Notes: generated by a model from the letters alone, not told the origin. DNA of 64,000 bases from Streptomyces seoulensis (GCF_004328625.1 NZ_CP032229.1:6014001-6078000), one strand, 5' to 3'. Shown: positions 16,776 to 25,410, counted from the stretch's first letter. Made by a program: numbers and translations.

Positions 16776-18575
16776 GTGAAGGGCGAAGGGCCGTCGAATT
16801 CCCAGGATTCCGCCGGGCCGTTCGGTATCTCCGACGGCGAACTCAGCGCGGAACTCCAGAAGTGGACGGGATCGGCGTCCGCCCTCCACCCCGTCGGCGA
16901 ACTCCTCGACCGGCACTGGGCCGCCGCCTTCGCCTACGCCCGTCTGTGTGCCGACGGGCCGCGCGCGGCCGGGATGCTGACCACGGCCGCGTTCACGCGG
17001 CTGTTCGGGGAGTCGCTGCGCCAGGCCGGCCCGTCCGCCGCCTGGCGGCCCCAACTCCTGGTCACCGTACGGCGGATCGCCGCCGAGTGGGACACCGACG
17101 GCCGCCAGGAACTCCTGCACCCGGCCCTGCGCCCCGACCCCGCGAGCGGGGAGCGCGCCGCCGCCCGGCTGCTTCCGGCGCCCGGCCGGCGGCTGCTGGC
17201 CCGCGCCTTCCAGCGGCTGCCCCAGCCCTCCCGCGCCGTGCTCTGGCACGCCGAGGTCGAGGGCGAACCCCTCGCCGTGCCCGCCGCGCTGCTCGGGCTG
17301 GACGAGGAGAGCACGGCCGTCGAACTCGGCCGCGCCCGCGAGCGGTTGCGCGAGGAGTGTCTCCAGACCCACCGCGAACTCGCCCCCGACGCCGAGTGCG
17401 GACGCTACTTGCGGATGCTGGACGTCACCTTCCGGCGCGGCGGCGGCCTCGCCATGGACCCGGATCTGCGCGGCCACCTCGACGGCTGCGGCCACTGCGC
17501 CCGTACCGCCGACCAGCTCGCCCGGTTCCACGACGGACTGCCCCTCGCGCTCGCCGAGGCCGTTCTCGGCTGGGGCGCCGCCGCCTACCTCGCCGCCCGC
17601 GCCGACGACAGCGCCGCACCGCCCGTACCGATGCCGCCCCTGCCCGCCGGCGGCGAGGAGTTCGTCCCCCCGGTGACACCCGACGTGGCGGACCGTCCCG
17701 CCGGCCGGAGCGCCCACCGCGCGGCCCGGCGGGTCCGGCGCCGCAACGTCTCGCTGGCCGTCGCCACCGTCAGCGCGCTGGTCGCGCTGCCCCTGGTGCT
17801 GTGGTCGGTGTTCGGCTCCGACGACGACCGCACCGCTGCCCACGGCGCCAGTCCCTCCCCGGTGCCGGACACCTCCCGGCCCGCGCCGCAGCCGTCCTGG
17901 GCGGGCGCGGACACCAACCGGCCGACCGCGCGCGGCCGGCTGCACAACGTGGCCTCCGGGCGCTGCGTCGGCATCGTCGGGAAGAAGGCCGTCGAAGGGG
18001 CCGAGACCGAGGTCGTCACCTGCTCCTCCACCCCCGGCCAGCGCTGGCGGTACGAGGCGGACGGGCGGCTGCGCAGCGACGCGGCGCCCGCGCTCTGCCT
18101 GGACTCCCGCCTCGGCTACTCGGTCCGGCTCGCCCCCTGCTCGGCCACCGGCACCGACGGCCGCTTCATCCGCTACGACTTCACCCTCCAGGGCACCCTC
18201 GTGCCCCGCTGGAACCAGAACCTCGCCCTCACCCCGGCCGCCACGGACGGCTCCGGCGCGCTGGTGCTGAAGAACCGCGCCGAGACGGCCGTACAGCGCT
18301 GGGTCGTGGACACCGCCCGGAACGACCCGCAGATGGAGGTCGTCAACTGGGACAAGGGCAGCCCGACGGCCTCACCCCACCGCACCCCGGCGAGGCCGAG
18401 CCCGACCGCGCACTCCGCGAGCCCGGCACCGAGCCCCACCCCGACTCCCACCGTGAGCCCCACGCCCAGCGCGACGGACGAGGACGACACCTGCACCTCG
18501 TACCGGGACCGCTGCGGCCGGTACGGCGGGGGCGGCGGGCGCTGGGGCGGCGGCTACGGGGGCCGGCACCGCTGA
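16776..18575 (+). CDS. Membrane protein joining ECF-sigma-like regions, zinc finger and extracellular ricin-type lectin
   Basis: A 599-residue multidomain protein. Residues about 40-110 resemble sigma region 2 (VGELLDRHWAAAFAYARL, AAFTRLF), about 145-205 region 4 (FQRLPQPSRAVLWHAEVE, ELGRARERLREE). At about 234-241 the motif HLDGCGHC resembles the zinc finger of membrane anti-sigma factors. A membrane helix (LAVATVSALVALPLVLWSVFG) lies near 325-348. Outside the cell is a Pro/Ser linker, a ricin-B-like trefoil (SGRCVGIVGKK, QRWRYEADG, ALCLDSRL) and a Thr/Pro then Gly/Arg-rich tail. It may sense glycans and control transcription by proteolytic release, but DNA binding is unproven. GTG start with GGAGG eight bases upstream. 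A paralog begins at 26174. Confidence 0.75.
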   Translation: MKGEGPSNSQDSAGPFGISDGELSAELQKWTGSASALHPVGELLDRHWAAAFAYARLCADGPRAAGMLTTAAFTRLFGESLRQAGPSAAWRPQLLVTVRRIAAEWDTDGRQELLHPALRPDPASGERAAARLLPAPGRRLLARAFQRLPQPSRAVLWHAEVEGEPLAVPAALLGLDEESTAVELGRARERLREECLQTHRELAPDAECGRYLRMLDVTFRRGGGLAMDPDLRGHLDGCGHCARTADQLARFHDGLPLALAEAVLGWGAAAYLAARADDSAAPPVPMPPLPAGGEEFVPPVTPDVADRPAGRSAHRAARRVRRRNVSLAVATVSALVALPLVLWSVFGSDDDRTAAHGASPSPVPDTSRPAPQPSWAGADTNRPTARGRLHNVASGRCVGIVGKKAVEGAETEVVTCSSTPGQRWRYEADGRLRSDAAPALCLDSRLGYSVRLAPCSATGTDGRFIRYDFTLQGTLVPRWNQNLALTPAATDGSGALVLKNRAETAVQRWVVDTARNDPQMEVVNWDKGSPTASPHRTPARPSPTAHSASPAPSPTPTPTVSPTPSATDEDDTCTSYRDRCGRYGGGGGRWGGGYGGRHR

Positions 18576-18584
18576 GCCGTCCGG

Positions 18585-19076
18585 TCAGCGGTGGTGCGGC
18601 GGGGGCGGGATCGTGCCCAGGTCCGGGGTCTCGCCGGGCCAGACCAGCAGGACCGGGCAAGGGGCGTGGTCCACGATGAACCGCGCCGCGGGACCCAGGC
18701 TGTGCGGGCCGAGGCGGGTGCGGTCGCCGTCGCGGGCCAGGACGAGGAGGTCCGCTCCCTCGGCCGCCGCGACCACCTCGCGCTCCGGCCGGCCCGAGCG
18801 CTCCTCACGTACGCAGGGACGGCCCAGGCGTGCGGCGGCCGCGTCCAGCAGCTCCGCCGCCGAGCCGTCGCCGAGGGCCTCCAGACGGTCGCCCGGGTCA
18901 GCCTCCCAGGCCCGCCCGCGCCCCATCAGCCCCGCGAACGCGCCGTGCGCCACATCGGGCACCTCCGGCCCCGACACATGCAGCAGCACCACCTCACGGG
19001 CGTGCGGGGCGTGCACGCGCACCGCGTCCACACAGGCGGGCCAGGTACCCTCGACGAGCCAGACGACCGCACGCAT
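18585..19076 (-). CDS. Universal stress protein-like protein
   Basis: A 163-residue single UspA-type domain: N-terminal RAVVWLVEGTWPACVDAV, then VVLLHVS, LLVLARDG and the nucleotide loop GPHSLGPAARFIVDHAPCPVLLV. The GxxGxxxxxxxxxG(S/T) loop is partly degenerate, so ATP binding is uncertain. The ATG has GAGGAGGAC upstream. It lies 43 bases downstream of the ArsB-type transporter on the same strand, so the two are probably cotranscribed. Confidence 0.82.
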   Translation of the reverse strand: MRAVVWLVEGTWPACVDAVRVHAPHAREVVLLHVSGPEVPDVAHGAFAGLMGRGRAWEADPGDRLEALGDGSAAELLDAAAARLGRPCVREERSGRPEREVVAAAEGADLLVLARDGDRTRLGPHSLGPAARFIVDHAPCPVLLVWPGETPDLGTIPPPPHHR

Positions 19077-19119
19077 CCGATGTCCTCCTCGCATCCACGC
19101 TCGCATCCACGCCGCCGCG

Positions 19120-20373
19120 TCAGAAGATCTGCAGCGCACCCCACAGTGCCACCACCGACACCGCCAGCGCCGAGGGCACGGCGATCAGGCCGAGCCGGGT
19201 GAACTCCCCGAGGTCCACGCCCTCGTCGTGCTGGTGCACGATCCGCCGCCACAGCAGGGTGGCCAGCGAACCGGCGTAGGTGAGGTTCGGGCCGATGTTC
19301 ACACCCAGCAGCACCGCCAGCACCGCGCCCGCCCCGCCCGGCGCGGCCAGCGGCAGCAGCACCAGCACGGCGGGCAGGTTGTTGATCAGGTTGGCCAGTA
19401 CGGCGGCCAGCGCGGCGATCCCCAGCAGCGCGAGCAGCCCGCTCCCGGACGGCAGCAGATGCCCGAGCGCGTCCGAGAGCCCGTTGTCCACGACCGCCCG
19501 CACCACCACGCCCAGCGCCAGCACGAACGCCAGGAACGGCGGGGAGGCCGCCCGCACCACGGACAGCGGGGTCGCCTGCCGCCGCAGCACGGCCCGCCCG
19601 GCCATCACCAGCGCGCCCGCGGCGGCCGCCCAGGCCGGGTCGACGCCGAACGCCGACGCCACCACGAACCCGGCGAGCGTGCAGCCCACGGTCACCAGCG
19701 CGAACACCGGCAGCGGCGGCTCCTCGCCGGTGTCCCGCGCGGCCGGCGCCGCCGCCGACAGGTCGCGGCGGAAGAAGCGCCGGAACACCCCGTACTCCAC
19801 CGCGATCGCCGCCAGCCACGGCAGGGCCATCAGCGCCGCGAACCGGGTGAAGGACAGCCCGCTCGCCGCGAAGGCCAGCAGGTTCGTCAGATTGGACACC
19901 GGCAGCAGCAGTGACGCCGTGTTCGACAGATGCGTACAGGCGTAGACGTGCGGCTTGGGACGGACGCCCGAGCGGGCGGCCGTGGCGAACACCACCGGAG
20001 TGAGCAGCACGATCGTCGCGTCCAGGCTCAGTACGGCCGTGATCACCGACGCCAGCGCGAACACCGCCGTCAGCAGCCGGACCGGCCGACCCCGCGACCA
20101 GCGGGCCATCCACGCCCCGCAGGCCCGGAACAGGCCCTCCACGTCGCAGAAATGGGCCAGGACGAGCACCGCGGCCAGGAACCCCACCACCGGGCCCAGC
20201 CGGGCCACCTCGTCGCGGGCGTGGTCCAGGGAGATGGCGCCGGTCAGGATGGCGATACCGGCGGCGGGCACGGCGAGCCACGCCTCCGCCCGGCCGAAGG
20301 GGCGGACGACCGCCCAGGCGAGGACGGCGACGAGCAGGACGGCCGAGAGGGTCTCGGCGAGCGGGGTGTTCAG
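19120..20373 (-). CDS. ArsB/NhaD-type (SLC13-like) ion transporter, CTG start proposed
   Basis: A 417-residue polytopic membrane protein of the ion transporter superfamily, about eleven helices. Family marks include VITAVLSLDATIVLLTPVVF, THLSNTASLLLPVSNLTN and the second-half repeat ANLINNLPAVLVLLPLA with LLGVNIGPNLTYAGSLATLL. Likely exports arsenite or exchanges anions or Na+/H+; no arsR, arsC or arsenate genes are adjacent, so the substrate is open. The first ATG/GTG in frame would remove the first helix. A CTG at 20373, six bases after GGAGG, restores LNTPLAETLSAVLLVAVLAW and is proposed as the true start. Confidence 0.82.
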   Translation of the reverse strand: MNTPLAETLSAVLLVAVLAWAVVRPFGRAEAWLAVPAAGIAILTGAISLDHARDEVARLGPVVGFLAAVLVLAHFCDVEGLFRACGAWMARWSRGRPVRLLTAVFALASVITAVLSLDATIVLLTPVVFATAARSGVRPKPHVYACTHLSNTASLLLPVSNLTNLLAFAASGLSFTRFAALMALPWLAAIAVEYGVFRRFFRRDLSAAAPAARDTGEEPPLPVFALVTVGCTLAGFVVASAFGVDPAWAAAAGALVMAGRAVLRRQATPLSVVRAASPPFLAFVLALGVVVRAVVDNGLSDALGHLLPSGSGLLALLGIAALAAVLANLINNLPAVLVLLPLAAPGGAGAVLAVLLGVNIGPNLTYAGSLATLLWRRIVHQHDEGVDLGEFTRLGLIAVPSALAVSVVALWGALQIF

Positions 20374-20423
20374 GGCGATCCTCCGGACCCGTGGTGATGT
20401 GCCCGCTCATGAAAACAGACGCC

Positions 20424-20455
20424 GGTGCGCCGGGCCGACCGGGACCCGGCGCACC
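20424..20455. terminator. Stem-loop after the DUF4232 lipoprotein gene
   Basis: GGTGCGCCGGG (20424-20434) and CCCGGCGCACC (20445-20455) pair perfectly with a 10-base loop, 11 bases beyond the lipoprotein stop in the direction of its transcription. Confidence 0.75.
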
Positions 20456-20466
20456 GTCGTGTCAGG

Positions 20467-21171
20467 TCAGGCGCCCGAACCGGGGGCGAAGACGGTCAGG
20501 CGGACCGAGGACGAGTTCCCGGAGACCGGCACCGTACCGCCCGTCCAGGTCACCTTCAGCGGGTCCCGCTCATCGGGCGGGGTGATGACCAGTGAGGCCG
20601 GCTTGCCCGTCTTCGCGCCGCTGATCTGCGGGTTGGAGAAGGTCAGCCCGGCCCAGGCGCTCTGCCCGGGGCGGAGCGTGACCGTCACCGGAGAACCCGA
20701 GGTGCGCTGGGGGTCGGGGCCGAGCTGGGTGCCGGAGGCGTTCACGAAGGCCGCGCCCGGATAGCCGCGCAGCGTGCAGGTCCGGGACGACTTGTTGGTG
20801 AGGACGACGGGGAAGTTCTCCTGCCCGGCGCCCGGATCGTTGCGCCCCACGGCGGCCCGCAGCTCCGAGGTGTGGCAGCGGGTGCTCTTCGCGCTGTCGG
20901 GCTTGACGGTCCTCGTCGCCGTGTCAGGCGCCGAGCTGGGCTTCGTGGTACCGCCGCTCTGGGTCACCGGCGACGGCGTGCCGGCCGGGTCGGGCGAGCC
21001 GGTGGACTCGGCCGGACTCGACGTCTCGGTCGCGGGGGCCGCCGAGCCGGACACCGTCTTCGCCGGGGCCGCGCCCACGTCACCGTTGCCGCAGGCGGTC
21101 AGGAGGCCCAGTACGGCGGCGGAGCCCACGAGCAGGGTCCCGCGCCGCCTGGCCGGGGATGAGTTCGCCAT
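20467..21171 (-). CDS. DUF4232 secreted lipoprotein
   Basis: A 234-residue lipoprotein. The signal peptide ends in LGLLTACGN, lipidated at the Cys. A low-complexity Ser/Thr/Pro/Ala linker (about 75 residues) separates the anchor from a C-terminal immunoglobulin-like DUF4232 domain (TRCHTSELRAAVG, NFPVVLTNKSSRTCTLRGYPGAAFV, PVTVTLRPGQSAWAGLTFS) with a probable disulfide. Function unknown; the family is abundant on streptomycete surfaces. ATG 21171 has GGGAGG ten bases upstream. It is downstream of the kinase gene on the same strand with about 190 bases between. Confidence 0.88.
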   Translation of the reverse strand: MANSSPARRRGTLLVGSAAVLGLLTACGNGDVGAAPAKTVSGSAAPATETSSPAESTGSPDPAGTPSPVTQSGGTTKPSSAPDTATRTVKPDSAKSTRCHTSELRAAVGRNDPGAGQENFPVVLTNKSSRTCTLRGYPGAAFVNASGTQLGPDPQRTSGSPVTVTLRPGQSAWAGLTFSNPQISGAKTGKPASLVITPPDERDPLKVTWTGGTVPVSGNSSSVRLTVFAPGSGA

Positions 21172-21359
21172 GTCGCACAAGCCTCCCTGTCATTCACGGC
21201 CCGCGAGGTCCGCGTGCCGTCGGCGCCGGATGCGCCGTCACAGCTTCCGATGCGCCGTCCGGCGGAAAAGTTCGGGACGAGAGGAAAGAATTTTCCGCGC
21301 CCGAAGAAGTCTCCGCCCGCCGGGGTCTCCCCGCCACGCCGGACGCGGGTTCCCCCCGA

Positions 21360-22736
21360 TCAGGTGACCCGGAGCGAGCGGAGTATGCCGTCGGTGGCGT
21401 CCGGGCCGCCGCGCTGGCGCACCTGCACGTACACCCGCGGGCCGTGCGCGCCGTCCGAGGGGCGCAGCGCGGACTCCGTGACCGAGCTCCCGCCCGCGCA
21501 GCCGCTCCACACCCGGACCGTGCCCCGCCGGCCGGACCCCGTGAACGCGCGCCGGTCCGTGCCCCGGCAGCCGGAGTGCGCCAGCGCGTCCACCCGGCCG
21601 GTGAGATCCCCCTCGCCCACGCCGACGAAGACCCCGTTCACCGGTGCGCCGAGGTCGGACCAGCGCGACAGGTCGTCGGCGACCACCAGCCCCGGCTCCC
21701 GCCCGCCGGACAGCCCCAGCGCGTGCGGGTCCCAGCCGGAGTCGCGCAGCTCCCGGTTCCAGCCCGCGGGCACCTGGACGGCGATCCGCCCGGAGGAGTC
21801 CCGTACCCGCGCCGCCTCCGCGCCCCCGGCCGGACGGTGCAGCACCAGCGCCACCGCGCCCCCCGCCGCCACCAGGGCCACCGCGGCCGCCACGCCGAGG
21901 ACCGCGCGCCTGCCCCGTAACGCGCCGGACCACCGGGGCCGGGCGGGGGCCGCCGCCAGCCGGTCCAGTTCGTCGGCGAACGCGCGCGCGGACGGCCAGC
22001 GCCGCTCCCGGTCCGGCTCCAGCGCCCGCAGCACCGCCCGCTCCACAGCGGGGTCCAGACCCGGCCGCAGCCGGCTCGGCGGCACGGCCCGGCCCGGTGG
22101 GCCCGGCACGGTCCCGGTGAGCAGCTCGTAGCCCACCGCGCCCAGGCTGTAGACGTCGGCGCGCTCGTCGATGCCCGCCCCCGGCTCGGCCTGCTCCGGG
22201 GGCTGATAGCCCGCCGACCCCGCCGCCAGGGTCAGCGCCGACGCCTGCGCCAGGCTCTTGGCCAGCCCGAGGTCGGCCAGCAGCAGCCGGCGCCCGCCGT
22301 CCCGGGCGGTGGCCAGCAGCAGGTTGGTCGGCTTGATGTCCCGGTGCACGATCCCCGCCTCGTGCAGCGCGGCGGCGCCCCGCGCGGCCAGTGCCGTCAG
22401 CTCCAGCGCCTCGGGCACCGGCAGCGGGCCGTCGGCGCCGAGGTCGGCGAGGGTGCCTCCGTCGGCGTACTCCATGACGAAGTACGGCCGGCCGTCGTCC
22501 AGTTCCCCGATGTCGTGGACCTGCACCACCCGGCTGGACCCCGCCCGGCGCAGCAGCCGTGCCTCGGAGAGGAAGCGCTCGCGCACGTCGAGGCGGTGGG
22601 ACCAGTTGTCGGCGAGCACCTTGACCGCCACCAGGGCGTCCAGTTCGTCGTCGTGGGCGAGCCACACCGTGGCGAACGCGCCGCTTCCCAGGCGCTGTCG
22701 CAGGCGGTAGCGGCCGATCCGCTCCGGGGAATGCAT
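21360..22736 (-). CDS. Eukaryotic-type Ser/Thr protein kinase with membrane helix, TTA codon
   Basis: A 458-residue PASTA-less kinase. Kinase marks: glycine loop LGSGAFATV, Lys39 in VAVKVL, catalytic Asp133 in HRDIKPTN, metal Asp155 in ADLGLAK, and QPPEQ replacing APE. A membrane helix (AVLGVAAAVALVAAGGAVALV) follows near 278-298, then an extracellular domain of about 155 residues with no recognised family and a likely disulfide pair. Codon 273 is TTA, indicating bldA dependence. There is no ribosome site; CATGAT ends six bases before ATG, suggesting leaderless transcription. It is divergent from an ECF sigma gene with 47 bases between. Confidence 0.88.
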   Translation of the reverse strand: MHSPERIGRYRLRQRLGSGAFATVWLAHDDELDALVAVKVLADNWSHRLDVRERFLSEARLLRRAGSSRVVQVHDIGELDDGRPYFVMEYADGGTLADLGADGPLPVPEALELTALAARGAAALHEAGIVHRDIKPTNLLLATARDGGRRLLLADLGLAKSLAQASALTLAAGSAGYQPPEQAEPGAGIDERADVYSLGAVGYELLTGTVPGPPGRAVPPSRLRPGLDPAVERAVLRALEPDRERRWPSARAFADELDRLAAAPARPRWSGALRGRRAVLGVAAAVALVAAGGAVALVLHRPAGGAEAARVRDSSGRIAVQVPAGWNRELRDSGWDPHALGLSGGREPGLVVADDLSRWSDLGAPVNGVFVGVGEGDLTGRVDALAHSGCRGTDRRAFTGSGRRGTVRVWSGCAGGSSVTESALRPSDGAHGPRVYVQVRQRGGPDATDGILRSLRVT

Positions 22737-22783
22737 AGGACTATCATGCCTGGCCCGAGATCGACTTCGAGAGGGGAGCCGAC

Positions 22784-23332
22784 GTGCCGGACGCCGCGAC
22801 GGCCGAGGAACTGGCCCGTCTGGCGGCCGCGGGCGACGGGGCGGCCCTGGACCGGCTGCTCACCGAGCTGCGGCCGGAGGTGGTGCGCCGCTGCGGGCGC
22901 TTCCTGCCCTGCCGGGAGGACGCCGAGGAGGCCGCCCAGGACGTGCTGCTCCAGGTGGCCCGGCACATCGGCGGCTTCGAGGGACGCAGCCGCTTCAGCA
23001 CCTGGCTCTACACGGTCGTCGCCAACTGCTGCCGGCAGAAGTACCGCGAGCTGAAGCGGCGGGCCGCCGAACAGCCCGCCCCCGCCGAGGTGCCGGAGCC
23101 CGCCGACCCCCGCACCACCAGCGTCATCGCCGGCTCCCGGATCGACCTGCTGGAGGCGCTGGACCGGCTGGAGCGCGAGCACCCGCAGCTGGTCGCCCCG
23201 CTGGTCTACCGCGACCTGTGCCAACTGGAGTACGCCGAGGCCGCCGAACGCGCGGGCATCCCGCTGGGCACCCTGAAGTCCCGGCTGCACGAGGCCCGCA
23301 GGCTGGTACGGCCCTGGCTGCGCGCCCACTGA
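22784..23332 (+). CDS. ECF sigma factor
   Basis: A 182-residue sigma70-family protein: region 2 (LLTELRPEVVRRCGRFLPCREDAEEAAQDVLLQVARHI, seen in two segments, then FSTWLYTVVANCCRQK) and region 4 (YRDLCQLEYAEAAERAGIPLGTLKSRLHEARRLVRPWL). It should direct RNA polymerase to a small regulon. No anti-sigma gene is adjacent; instead a membrane kinase is divergently encoded 47 bases away, recalling ECF groups thought to be controlled by kinases. GTG start with GAGAGGGGAG upstream. Confidence 0.88.
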   Translation: MPDAATAEELARLAAAGDGAALDRLLTELRPEVVRRCGRFLPCREDAEEAAQDVLLQVARHIGGFEGRSRFSTWLYTVVANCCRQKYRELKRRAAEQPAPAEVPEPADPRTTSVIAGSRIDLLEALDRLEREHPQLVAPLVYRDLCQLEYAEAAERAGIPLGTLKSRLHEARRLVRPWLRAH

Positions 23333-23351
23333 CCCGCCACGGGGGCGGGTC
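23331..23351. terminator. Short stem-loop between the ECF sigma and oxidase genes
   Basis: GACCCGCC and GGCGGGTC pair perfectly over 8 bases with a 5-base loop, beginning at the sigma gene's stop codon and lying beyond the end of the converging oxidase gene. Confidence 0.6.
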
Positions 23352-23374
23352 CGGGATCACTCACGCGGGCCGAC

Positions 23375-25000
23375 TCACTTCTTGTAGCCGAGCACCGTCA
23401 TCATGCCGCTCTCCGAGTGGTACTGGTTGTGGCAGTGCAGCATCCACAGGCCGGGGTTGTCGGCGTCGAAGTCGATGACCAGCTTGCGGTGGGGGAGCAC
23501 CACGGCGGTGTCCTTGCGGGCGCCCACCGCGTCGAGGCCGGTCAGCGCGAAGGTGTGGCCGTGCAGATGCAGCGGGTGCCACATGTCGGTGGCGTTGATC
23601 AGGGTCATCCGCACCCGCTCCCCGGCGCGCACCGCGTGCCGTTCGCGCACGTCGTACTGCTTGTGGTCGAAGCCCCAGTCGTACTTCGCCATGGTGCCGG
23701 TGACCTTGATGCGCATCTCGCGGTCCGGCTCGCGGTGGTCCAGGGCGACGGAGTCGGCGGGCACCAGACGGCGCGCCGGGAGCACCTGGCGGTCCAGCTC
23801 CGGCAGCTTCACATCCGCAGGAGGAACGGTTCTGCCGTTGTCCGTGCGGAGCACCGCGAGCGCCTGTCCGGACTTGCCCTCGGCCAGCGCGACCAGCGGG
23901 AACACCCCGTCCTTGGCCGTGATCAGCACGTCGTACCGCTCCGCCATGCCGACCAGCAGCGCGTCCGTCTCCCGGTGCTGGACCGGGTAGCCGTCGGTGT
24001 GCGTCACCGTCAGCTTGTGGCCGCCCAGCGCCACCCGGAAGGCGGTGTCCGAGCCCGCGTTGATGATGCGCAGCCGCACCCGCTCGCCGGGACGGCACTT
24101 GAACGAGGTCGGCGCGCCCGGCCGGCGCCCGTTGATCAGGTAGATCGGGTACGCGACATTGCCGCCGACCCCGTCCAGGACGCGGCTCTTCGCCCCGTGC
24201 AGCATGCGGTTGGGGCCGGTGTTCTTCGGCGGGTCGGGCATCGCCGTCATCGGGGGCTCGTGCGGGTGGGCGGTCGGGCGGCCCGGGTGTTCGGGGCCCA
24301 TCATCGCCATGCCGCCGCCCGGCTTGAGCTGGCGCAGCACCTTCTCCGGGGTGGAGCCGTCGACGCCGTCCACCCAGTCGTCGAGGACGACCACCCACTC
24401 CTTGTCGTACTTCAGCGGCTCCCTGGGGTCGTCCACCACGAGCGGCGCGTAGAGCCCCCGGTCCGGCTGCATGCCGACGTGGCTGTGCAGCAGGTAGGTG
24501 CCGGGGTCGGCGACGGTGAAGCGGTAGTTGAAGTCCATCCCGGCCGGGATGGAGTCCTGGGTGAGGCCCGGCGCGCCGTCCATGTCGCAGCGCAGCCGGA
24601 CGCCGTGCGAGTGGAGCGTGGTGGTCTCCGGGAGCCGGTTGGCGAGCGTGATGCTCAGCACGTCACCGGCGGTCGCCCGCACCAGCGGTCCGGGCAGCGC
24701 GTCCTGGTACGCCCAGGTGCGCACCGACCGGCCCCCCAGGTCCAGCGTGGTCTCACCGGCCGTGAGCGTGAACATGCGCACCCGGCCCGACCCGCGCCGC
24801 CGTTCGGCGGCCCGGACCTCCGGGCCCGACGGTTCGACGTAACCCGCGGGCCCCGGCGGGACGAAGTTCCCCGCCGCCATCATCGTGCCGCGCGGTCCCG
24901 GACGGGGCCGGGGGCCCGAGTCGGAGCAGGCGGCCAGGAGTCCCGCGCCCGCGGCAGCGAGCGGGACGCGGAGGAGAGTACGCCGCGAAGGTGTATGCAT
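23375..25000 (-). CDS. Exported multicopper oxidase
   Basis: A 541-residue oxidase with three cupredoxin domains. The N-terminus has a Tat-like motif (SRRTLLRVPLAAAGAGLLAACSD) whose lipobox Cys suggests a surface lipoprotein. Copper motifs are intact: TLHSHGVRL and LLHSHVG early, WHPLHLHGHTF, and near the C-terminus HCHNQYHSESGM (His522-Cys523-His524, His528, Met533). A Met/Pro/His-rich loop (GGGMAMMGPEHPGRPTAHPHEP) may gather Cu(I), as in CueO. Expected roles are phenol oxidation or Cu(I) oxidation. No ribosome site precedes the ATG; the AT-rich upstream region has CACTTTTTGTG, a short palindrome. Confidence 0.9.
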   Translation of the reverse strand: MHTPSRRTLLRVPLAAAGAGLLAACSDSGPRPRPGPRGTMMAAGNFVPPGPAGYVEPSGPEVRAAERRRGSGRVRMFTLTAGETTLDLGGRSVRTWAYQDALPGPLVRATAGDVLSITLANRLPETTTLHSHGVRLRCDMDGAPGLTQDSIPAGMDFNYRFTVADPGTYLLHSHVGMQPDRGLYAPLVVDDPREPLKYDKEWVVVLDDWVDGVDGSTPEKVLRQLKPGGGMAMMGPEHPGRPTAHPHEPPMTAMPDPPKNTGPNRMLHGAKSRVLDGVGGNVAYPIYLINGRRPGAPTSFKCRPGERVRLRIINAGSDTAFRVALGGHKLTVTHTDGYPVQHRETDALLVGMAERYDVLITAKDGVFPLVALAEGKSGQALAVLRTDNGRTVPPADVKLPELDRQVLPARRLVPADSVALDHREPDREMRIKVTGTMAKYDWGFDHKQYDVRERHAVRAGERVRMTLINATDMWHPLHLHGHTFALTGLDAVGARKDTAVVLPHRKLVIDFDADNPGLWMLHCHNQYHSESGMMTVLGYKK

Positions 25001-25126
25001 AAAGGAAATAAGACACTTTTTGTGCTCATATGTGATGGATCTGAGGGCGGCGCGTCTGCTGGTGTCGGCCCGGCGAGGGGTCCCCGACGCCGGGTACCCG
25101 GGGGGCGCGCGGCTGATCTGGCTCGA

Positions 25127-25160
25127 TTTACGGGTGAGTACCCTCGCGGTACCGTGAGGG
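25127..25160 (+). promoter_or_regulatory. Leaderless promoter and palindromic operator of the antitoxin/toxin operon
   Basis: TTTACG (25127-25132), 17 bases, then TACCGT (25150-25155) and six bases to the ATG describe a leaderless promoter. The 20-base sequence CCCTCGCGGTACCGTGAGGG at 25141-25160 is a palindrome matching at 18 positions and covers the -10 box, as expected for an operator bound by the ribbon-helix-helix antitoxin. Confidence 0.65.
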
Positions 25161-25161
25161 C

Positions 25162-25404
25162 ATGCCAGCTCTCAACGTGGAGTTCAGCGAGCGCGAACTA
25201 GCGGACCTGCGGCAGATCGCCAAGGAACGCGGTACGTCGATGAAGGCCCTGGTGCGGGAGGCGGCCGCGGCGGACATCGCCCGGCACCGGGCGCTGAAGG
25301 AAGGCGCCGAGACGTTCCGGGCCTTCTTCACCGCGCACGCCGAGGAGTTCGCCGCCGCCTTCCCCGAGGACGAGGCCGTAACAGCCAGGGGAGAGGCCGC
25401 CTGA
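25162..25404 (+). CDS. Ribbon-helix-helix-type antitoxin
   Basis: An 80-residue protein. The N-terminus LNVEFSERELADLRQIAKERGTS has the beta strand and two helices of a ribbon-helix-helix DNA-binding fold; the C-terminus is an acidic helix (FRAFFTAHAEEFAAAFPEDEA) suited to bind a toxin. Gene order (antitoxin first, six bases before the next ATG) is typical of toxin-antitoxin operons. No ribosome site; see the leaderless promoter. Confidence 0.75.
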   Translation: MPALNVEFSERELADLRQIAKERGTSMKALVREAAAADIARHRALKEGAETFRAFFTAHAEEFAAAFPEDEAVTARGEAA

Positions 25405-25410
25405 CCGGCG

